Assembly: GCF_009917385.1 (NCBI RefSeq)
Contig: NZ_QWLJ01000004.1
Span: forward strand, 47,306-111,305
Length of the DNA: 64,000 nucleotides
Direction: 5' to 3'
Origin: Roseburia sp. 1XD42-34
GTDB taxonomy: Bacteria > Bacillota > Bacilli > Bacillales > Amphibacillaceae
This document shows positions 59,352-64,000 of this stretch, in pieces (within the stretch, counting starts at the first letter, position 1; each line of letters begins with the position of its first letter). The notes beneath the pieces were generated by a model. The model was not told where the DNA came from, did no database searches, and saw nothing but the letters and a program-made list of their open reading frames with translations. Position numbers and translations under genes: made by a program.

Positions 59352-59412
59352 CCTTTTTGTTTTCTTTATAAGAAAACAAAAGGACCTGTAGAACTTTTTC
59401 TGCAGGTTTTTT
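59352..59412. terminator. Double hairpin, probable bidirectional terminator
   Basis: First hairpin: TTTTGTTTTCTT with AAGAAAACAAAA. Second: ACCTG with CAGGT plus inner AGAA/TTCT. A run of six T follows on the plus strand and a T-rich stretch on the minus strand. Likely ends the ylbG transcript. No plus-strand gene is upstream. Confidence 0.55.
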
Positions 59413-59471
59413 CTTTTTGTAAAATAACGTAACAATATTCTGTGTTTTTTCTAATGATAAAGTAAAACTTC

Positions 59472-59653
59472 CATCAGCAGGGGTTTTCGTTCAATCCCCC
59501 AGTAATTGTTAGTACCATGATGGTATGACTTAAAGCCTGCTTACGAAATAGAGCATTTATCTGCTGGTATCTCTCAATTAGACTTGTTGTTGTAGTACAG
59601 TCTCACCCTACTCTTGAAGTGAGAGTCTTCCAGCACCTTATATATGGGATAAC
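59472..59653 (+). repeat. Family B structured repeat, copy B6 (longest)
   Basis: 5' hairpin pairs GGGG with CCCC around a TTTTCGTTCAAT loop. ACCATGATGGT is a short self-paired unit. The main hairpin pairs TGCTGG with CCAGCA and CTCTCA with TGAGAG. Both stems differ from copies B1, B2 and B7 by paired changes. Confidence 0.85.
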
Positions 59654-59665
59654 AAGCCGTCTTCC

Positions 59666-59941
59666 CTATATTCCCATTTTATAGTCATACTGTTTTGCTT
59701 TATCTGGTTTCGCATTTTCAAAATTTGTTTCAACAAAAGGTTTATATGATCTGTCAACTTTAGAAACAAAAGTAAACTTCAAAAGTTTTTTTTCAATTTT
59801 TTCTAATTCATCTTGATTTACGTAAATGACCGCATACTTTAGTTTTTTTGAACTATACAATAAATGACCGTATCGTTTGATTTGTTTTAAATTTTTCATA
59901 TGTTGAAACCAAACAATTAAGCCTTGACGTTTTGTGCGCAT
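59666..59941 (-). CDS. ylbG: DUF2129 family protein YlbG
   Basis: 91 residues, the family's usual size (about 90). Starts MRTKRQGLIVWFQHMKNLK, typical of YlbG, and has the conserved RYGHLLYSSKKLKYAVIYVN. Function unknown. GAGG lies 9 nt before ATG 59941; an in-frame start at 59956 has no ribosome site. Confidence 0.92.
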   Translation of the reverse strand: MRTKRQGLIVWFQHMKNLKQIKRYGHLLYSSKKLKYAVIYVNQDELEKIEKKLLKFTFVSKVDRSYKPFVETNFENAKPDKAKQYDYKMGI

Positions 59942-60015
59942 TATTTTTAACCTCACTTACTATTTATCAGATAAATTATTAATGATGATTATTTATGCAT
60001 CCATATTGTGACCAT

Positions 60016-60089
60016 AAGGAGAAGAGATGGATGTTTGAATACAAATGATTTGTAGTCCCATTCATCAACAGATATGTTGTCTTCTCCTT
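60016..60089. other. Nested inverted repeats between ricF and ylbG
   Basis: AAGGAGAAGA (60016-60025) pairs with TCTTCTCCTT (60080-60089). Inside, GATGGAT pairs with ATTCATC, TACAAA with TTTGTA (60040-60054), and CAACA with TGTTG (60067-60079). There is no T-tract. The whole 74 bp can fold as one branched structure on either strand. Confidence 0.6.
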
Positions 60090-60183
60090 ATTTAGATCAC
60101 ATATCAGTAGCTTATGGAAGGAAACTTCCCCTATCCAAATCGCTATTTACTATATATAAAGGATTAGTATACTGATAAAGCAA

Positions 60184-60621
60184 TTATACAGCACAGCCGC
60201 AGCCGCCGCCACTTCCGCAACCACAGCCACTATCACTTAAAGCCGCGCCGTCTTTAGGAACTTTGATTTGTTCACTAACACTATATGCTAGATATTGACT
60301 AATTTCATCCAATAATTGCTGTAAATTGCGCTCAGCGATTTTAAAAGAAGCTACTTTCTCATTCATATCCATTTCGCGCTTTACTTTCCGTACTTCCTTC
60401 ATAATTGTATTGTAATCTGGATGATATCTGCCAAATCGCTGTACATCCTCATATTGCTCCTTAATGGATGAAAAAGCTTGAATAAGCTTCTGAGCCTCTT
60501 TATCTTCTTGTAATTCTTTTTGAGAATGACGATAGGCTTCCATGACATCAGAATCCAAGATCATTTTTCCTAACTCCTCTGAATGATCGAGGATTGCTAC
60601 ATAGTCCATTGTCGCTATCAT
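60184..60621 (-). CDS. ricF: RicF (YlbF), subunit of the Y-complex
   Basis: 145 residues, helical YlbF/YmcA family. RicF acts with RicA and RicT to promote RNase Y processing and Spo0A activation, and binds an iron-sulphur cluster. KEQYEDVQRFGRYHPDY is the family signature, and the C-terminal GCGCGSGGGCGC provides four cysteines. ATG 60621 gives MIATMDYV, matching MYATMES of B. subtilis, with GGGAGGTG upstream; 60642 is rejected. Confidence 0.93.
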   Translation of the reverse strand: MIATMDYVAILDHSEELGKMILDSDVMEAYRHSQKELQEDKEAQKLIQAFSSIKEQYEDVQRFGRYHPDYNTIMKEVRKVKREMDMNEKVASFKIAERNLQQLLDEISQYLAYSVSEQIKVPKDGAALSDSGCGCGSGGGCGCAV

Positions 60622-60672
60622 CCCATACACCTCCCACTTCATAGTACCATTTTTTATAGCCTGTGAACATAT

Positions 60673-60906
60673 TTAATCCTTCATTGCTCCAGCAAACTGC
60701 ATCAACATTCGAACCATCTGCAAGTGATTATTTACCTTCTCTACGCGTTGAGGAAAGGTTTTCCCATAAAATTGTTTGGCTTCCTTTTTCATTTCTGATA
60801 ATAAAGAGGGGTCCCGAGATAAGTAGCGATACCAAACCGGATTCATCCGAACGAATTGCAATAATTCCGGGTGCTGCTCTAAATAGTTATAACATAACGG
60901 GTCCAT
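60673..60906 (-). CDS. ylbE: YlbE-like protein
   Basis: 77 residues, a small soluble helical protein. LRFxRMNPxWYRxLSRDP-type sequence (FVRMNPVWYRYLSRDPSLL, about 18-36) is the YlbE signature. Function unknown. AAGGAG precedes ATG 60906, 11 bp after ylbD, so they form one operon. Confidence 0.88.
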   Translation of the reverse strand: MDPLCYNYLEQHPELLQFVRMNPVWYRYLSRDPSLLSEMKKEAKQFYGKTFPQRVEKVNNHLQMVRMLMQFAGAMKD

Positions 60907-60917
60907 ATTTATGCTCC

Positions 60918-61322
60918 TTAATCACGAAACCACCCCATACGTTCATTCGTTGGCTGTTTCGTATCCTTTGTTTGTTTAAATTGGGAAATAATTTCCTGAA
61001 TCGTAGTAACAGATGAGCTAAATTGCTCCACTTGCCGTTGGATTTTATCTAAGTCCATGGATTCTGCCATTTTTAATAACTGGCTAAATAATTCCTTATT
61101 ATTTTCATTCGTAGAATTATCGTCTTTCTTTTTTTTGTTTTCGTTTGTATCCGCTTGTTTAAATTTGTCCCAATAAGGATCATCCTCACCTAGTAATGCC
61201 CATTTCTCGTACATATCTTGCCATGGTTTTCCGCTTTTTCGAACATCCTCTATTAATTTCGGATGTTTATTTATGAATTGCTTGAAAGCAGTTACGGAAG
61301 GGTGTAAATGCCGTTCACTCAT
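60918..61322 (-). CDS. ylbD: YlbD-like putative coat protein
   Basis: 134 residues. Conserved N-terminal HPSVTAFKQFINKHPKLI and WQDMYEKWALLGEDDPYW, then a Lys/Asn/Asp-rich low-complexity linker (about 60-80) and a helical C-terminus. The family is annotated as a putative spore coat protein; direct evidence is limited. Confidence 0.86.
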   Translation of the reverse strand: MSERHLHPSVTAFKQFINKHPKLIEDVRKSGKPWQDMYEKWALLGEDDPYWDKFKQADTNENKKKKDDNSTNENNKELFSQLLKMAESMDLDKIQRQVEQFSSSVTTIQEIISQFKQTKDTKQPTNERMGWFRD

Positions 61323-61514
61323 TTGAATTCACCTCTTTTTCACATAGTCATATGTACTAATTAGTTTATGTCTATTATGAACGCTTGTGATTAATAGCTT
61401 TTTGTATAATGAATCGCAAATTAAGGTTTTAAGTCAACGTTGATGAGACTGAAGATTTAGCTCACTCCCATTTATTATTTTATCTTGCTGTCTTTCCACC
61501 GGGAATCGCCCCCC

Positions 61515-61630
61515 TTTTTTATAAGATAAAAAGCATAAAATGAAGTACTTAGGGATAACGAAATAACCAGATAACCACGTCCGGATCCATCGCCCACAAC
61601 GGTGGGACTTTAAAAATTCGCCCTACGGCT
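61515..61630 (-). repeat. Family A repeat, copy A7 (3' part only)
   Basis: On the minus strand: GGGCGA, GTGGGCGATGGATCCGGACG, GGTTATTTCGTTATCC, then TTTTATGC and an A-tract. It shares GATGGATCCGG with copy A6. The 5' half is missing at the junction with copy B7. Confidence 0.75.
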
Positions 61631-61632
61631 TG

Positions 61633-61765
61633 TTCATACCGGCAAATGATATGGGCCGCTTACGAAATAGGACATTTAGGTGCTGTTATCTCCTGCTTAG
61701 ACTTATTACAGCTCCAGATTATCAACTCTTGAAGCGGAAGTCTTACAACACCTTAGATGCGGGAC
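61633..61765 (+). repeat. Family B structured repeat, copy B7 (5' truncated)
   Basis: Core GCCGCTTACGAAATAGG and the main hairpin: GGTGCTGT with ACAACACC, and CTCCTGCTT with AAGCGGAAG, one mismatch each. The 5' hairpin is lost next to copy A7. Confidence 0.78.
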
Positions 61766-61954
61766 CAAACGAAGTAAAGAAGATATTAGAATTCTAATTA
61801 CTAGCAGCCCCTTTACTTGGTTTGAGGTAATTCAAGCTTAACAAGAATGGAGTTGGCTTGTTTTTATTTATCTAACTTTTTTCTACACCCCAACATATAT
61901 TTTAGAGGCTTATTCTTAACCCTTAACTCCAACAAATATTGGTATAGCCTAAAT

Positions 61955-62002
61955 TAAAAACCGACTAGAAGCAGTCATCAAATACTGCTTCTAGCCGGTT
62001 TA
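61955..62002 (-). terminator. Intrinsic terminator downstream of ylbC
   Basis: CTAGAAGCAGT pairs with ACTGCTTCTAG, extended by AAACCG/CGGTTT with one mismatch. T-run follows on the minus strand. Confidence 0.88.
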
Positions 62003-62107
62003 TCTTGCTAGGCGATCATGGTAACTTCTGTTTTATGCTTAGAATGCACCTTTTTCACATCATGATGGTAGCATTACACCACTCAAAATTCAGAAATCAA
62101 TTTAATT

Positions 62108-63175
62108 CTAAAAAGGCTTGGCCAAGAAGTTTTGTGTATAGTATAGACGATAAACGCCGACACCTAAGTGTGTGTATTTTTCACTTAATAATGCTTCGCG
62201 GTGACCTTCGCTATTTAACCAGCCTTCCATTGCAGCAGCTGCGTCTGGATATTGTGCAGCAATATTTTCACCAGCTGCTACAAAAGAAACCTTTCCTTCG
62301 TCAAGGCGTTCCTTCAGCCCTCTTCCATCTTGACTTGAATGAGAAAAATATTTATTTACTGCCATATCTTTACTGTGTAAAAAGGCAACTTCACCAACTG
62401 ATTTTTCCCACTGCAACATTTCTTTATCCCGTTGTTGACGCATAATATTCGTAATATCGAATATTTGTCGTTCCATTCCAGCTTCAATTTTAGCCCACTG
62501 ATCATCATCTAAGCTTGGCTTTTTAGGAAGCTCTCCTCTATACTGTATTTCATAAGGCTGATGCTTTAATAATGTATCGATATCTAATATGCGCACAGAG
62601 GATAGCTGCTGTTGAAATGTATCGAAATAAAGCTGCATAAATATAGAATCGGAAATCTTTACTAATGGGCGTGTTTTTCTGTCATCCGCATTAAGTTTAA
62701 AGGTATAAGAGGCAAGCCCATTTCGATAATTTACTTCTTCAGAAAATGTGAAATGATTTTGCACCTTTTCATAGCTGTCTCCAATTGCTACAGGTTTTAT
62801 ATTCGTTCCTTTACCAGTAGCATAAATCGTGTGAATAGTACCGTCTATAATTCCAAATTGAATGTATTGGTCTTTTTTATTTGTATAAACCCACCACGTA
62901 TAACCGTAAGCGCTGAGGTCCTTTCTAACTGGTTCTCCAAGTTCTTTTTGTAACTGATCATCTGACTTCCCATACCATTGAAATATATCACCCTCTAAAG
63001 CAATGTCTGGTCTTTCTTCCGGCACATTTTTCGTTTTAAGCAATTGCTCCTTTTCTTTCACAGTCTCGGTAATCGTTTGCATGGTTTCTTGTGGTGATAT
63101 TTCATTACTTTCTAATAAATAAAAACCGACTACGGCGACTACAGCTAATAATAAAAGATTTCGTATAAATCGCAT
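62108..63175 (-). CDS. ylbC: CAP-domain (SCP-like) protein YlbC with CAP-associated domain
   Basis: 355 residues: an N-terminal membrane anchor or uncleaved signal (about 4-22), a CAP-associated N-terminal domain (about 60-205), and a C-terminal CAP/SCP domain (about 235-350). CAP motifs are SKDMAVNKYFSHSSQDG, AGENIAAQYP and WLNSEGHREALLSEKYTHLGVG. Predicted extracytoplasmic; the activity is unknown. AAGGAG precedes ATG 63175. Confidence 0.9.
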   Translation of the reverse strand: MRFIRNLLLLAVVAVVGFYLLESNEISPQETMQTITETVKEKEQLLKTKNVPEERPDIALEGDIFQWYGKSDDQLQKELGEPVRKDLSAYGYTWWVYTNKKDQYIQFGIIDGTIHTIYATGKGTNIKPVAIGDSYEKVQNHFTFSEEVNYRNGLASYTFKLNADDRKTRPLVKISDSIFMQLYFDTFQQQLSSVRILDIDTLLKHQPYEIQYRGELPKKPSLDDDQWAKIEAGMERQIFDITNIMRQQRDKEMLQWEKSVGEVAFLHSKDMAVNKYFSHSSQDGRGLKERLDEGKVSFVAAGENIAAQYPDAAAAMEGWLNSEGHREALLSEKYTHLGVGVYRLYYTQNFLAKPF

Positions 63176-63306
63176 TATTCGTTTCTCCTTTTTATACGAT
63201 ATATATGTTTCATTTAAAGTATCATGCTAGTTATTCTAATATTTTACTGTATCATAATAAAAAATAGAACATACCGCAAATATTTGCATAAACTATGCCT
63301 TTTTCA

Positions 63307-63335
63307 TTGAAAGTTGCTATATTTCATACTAATAT
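63307..63335 (+). promoter_or_regulatory. Sigma-A promoter of the YugN-like gene
   Basis: TTGAAA (63307-63312), 17-bp spacer, TAATAT (63330-63335). Confidence 0.65.
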
Positions 63336-63369
63336 AGTATAGTGAGGATAACAAGGTGAGGTGGGGAAA

Positions 63370-63735
63370 ATGAAATTAGAAAATACTGGGTTAGAAGACG
63401 TAAAGATTGACTTAAAACCGCTTGATCATGTAACGGCAAAACACGCTTTTATTCGGGCAGGGCAATGGGACTATGAGCGAGTTACCTATGATTATCGAAT
63501 GGATTCTGAAGAGAAAAATATTACATACTATATTCGAGTTCAAGGCTATGCTATAGAAGGTGACGTCGATCGTGGAAACGCCGTCATTCAACTAATGACG
63601 CCTTTATTAGGCAAACATTACTATCCACATGGCGTTGAATATGGAGAAGAAGAAAATTTTCCAAACGATTTAGTGGAGCGTGCTAAGAATCTTATCAGTA
63701 AATTAAAAACAGAAATTGACCAGCTAAAGCAATGA
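63370..63735 (+). CDS. YugN-like family protein
   Basis: 121 residues, single small domain with GQWDYERVTYDYRMDSEEKNITYYIRVQG and LLGKHYYPHGVEYG, typical of the YugN-like family of Bacillaceae. Function unknown. ATG 63370 is chosen over GTG 63361 because the G-rich ribosome site GAGGTGGGG overlaps the latter. Not at this locus in B. subtilis, where ylbB and ylbA follow. Confidence 0.78.
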   Translation: MKLENTGLEDVKIDLKPLDHVTAKHAFIRAGQWDYERVTYDYRMDSEEKNITYYIRVQGYAIEGDVDRGNAVIQLMTPLLGKHYYPHGVEYGEEENFPNDLVERAKNLISKLKTEIDQLKQ

Positions 63736-63771
63736 AACCATTCATTTGCTTGTATGCTGAAACTTTAACTC

Positions 63772-63812
63772 AAACCGACTACTCCCTATGAACAAGATAG
63801 TCGGTTTTTCTT
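63772..63812 (+). terminator. Intrinsic terminator of the YugN-like gene
   Basis: AAACCGACTA pairs with TAGTCGGTTT followed by TTTTTC. Confidence 0.88.
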
Positions 63813-63985
63813 TGTAGTCTAGGAAATTACACTAGCGTTGCATAAACTTTTTATTTCAAAGTCAAGCGAAAATATATTGTTCCAAAATTGGGAATAATGG
63901 GAGTTTTCACTACAAAAATCCATAAAAAACCTTATAATAAGGGAATGGTAGTCCTGTCCAAATCCCAAATTATAAGGAGTCATAC

Positions 63986-64000
63986 ATGGACAATCATACC
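63986..64000 (+). CDS. Start of a further gene (first five codons only)
   Basis: ATG at 63986 (Met-Asp-Asn-His-Thr) with TAAGGAG 7 nt upstream, and TATAAT on the same strand near 63935. Five codons do not allow identification. Confidence 0.5.

Larger units (their letters stand above)
59123..59665. other. Intergenic region ylbG-rsmD
   Basis: About 540 bp with a double hairpin (59352-59412) and family B copy B6. No gene seen. B. subtilis has ylbG directly beside rsmD, so this spacing is expanded here. Confidence 0.55.
61323..62107. other. Intergenic region ylbD-ylbC with one A and one B repeat
   Basis: About 785 bp without a gene. It holds truncated family A copy A7 (minus), family B copy B7 (plus) directly beside it, and the ylbC terminator. 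The stretch 61770-61950 shows nothing. Confidence 0.65.

Noticed and set aside
59472..59653. Family B as a riboswitch or T-box for the neighbouring gene
   Set aside because: Copies lie in either orientation relative to neighbours, next to unrelated genes, and lack a terminator or ribosome-site switch.

Overview
The window is a low-GC Gram-positive chromosome segment from a spore-forming member of the Bacillaceae, of the Virgibacillus/Oceanobacillus/Lentibacillus kind (genus is inference). The evidence is the sigE, sigG, spoIIGA, spoVD and spoVE genes, Bacillus-type AGGAGG ribosome sites, a PyrR attenuator, an ileS T-box and bacillithiol synthesis (bshC). Gene order is largely that of the Bacillus subtilis region ylbC to yloB, read backwards, with several losses and insertions.

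Layout: 1-1013 is the start of a calcium P-type ATPase (yloB), divergent from rqcH. 3.4-5.9 kb holds ohr, a CcpC-like LysR regulator and a methyltransferase. 6.3-17.2 kb is the pyrimidine operon pyrR-B-C-AA-AB-K-D-F-E without pyrP. 17.2-27.0 kb holds an RluD-type pseudouridine synthase, lspA, ileS with its T-box, divIVA, ylmH, ylmG, sepF, ylmE, ylmD and ylmC. 27.7-48.0 kb is sigG-sigE-spoIIGA-ftsZ-ftsA and the division and cell wall (dcw) cluster up to mraZ. 48.6-63.2 kb is bshC, a DUF3397 gene, ylbP, a GerR/RsfA-type regulator, rpmF, ylbN, tmcAL, ylbL, ylbJ, coaD, rsmD, ylbG, ricF, ylbE, ylbD and ylbC. A YugN-like gene and the first five codons of a further gene close the window.

Most genes are on the minus strand, and the operons have overlapping stop/start codons. 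The themes are UMP synthesis, peptidoglycan precursor synthesis plus division, and sporulation control (pro-sigma-E with its protease, sigma-G, SpoVE, SpoVD, YlbJ, RicF). Recognisable sporulation promoters include sigma-H before ftsA, sigma-E before spoVE and sigma-F before sigG.

The most unusual content is between genes. Two unrelated families of non-coding, hairpin-rich repeats recur there, about seven copies each. Family A is about 200-280 bp. It ends in an A-tract which, in four copies, is the T-tract of an intrinsic terminator on the other strand. One copy lies between the pyrB attenuator and pyrB, one between the ileS T-box and ileS, and one supplies the last 11 codons and stop of pyrAB. 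Family B is about 130-180 bp with a two-part hairpin whose stems differ between copies by compensatory changes, which points to selection on structure. I do not recognise either family as a named element. They are the best candidates here for something undescribed.
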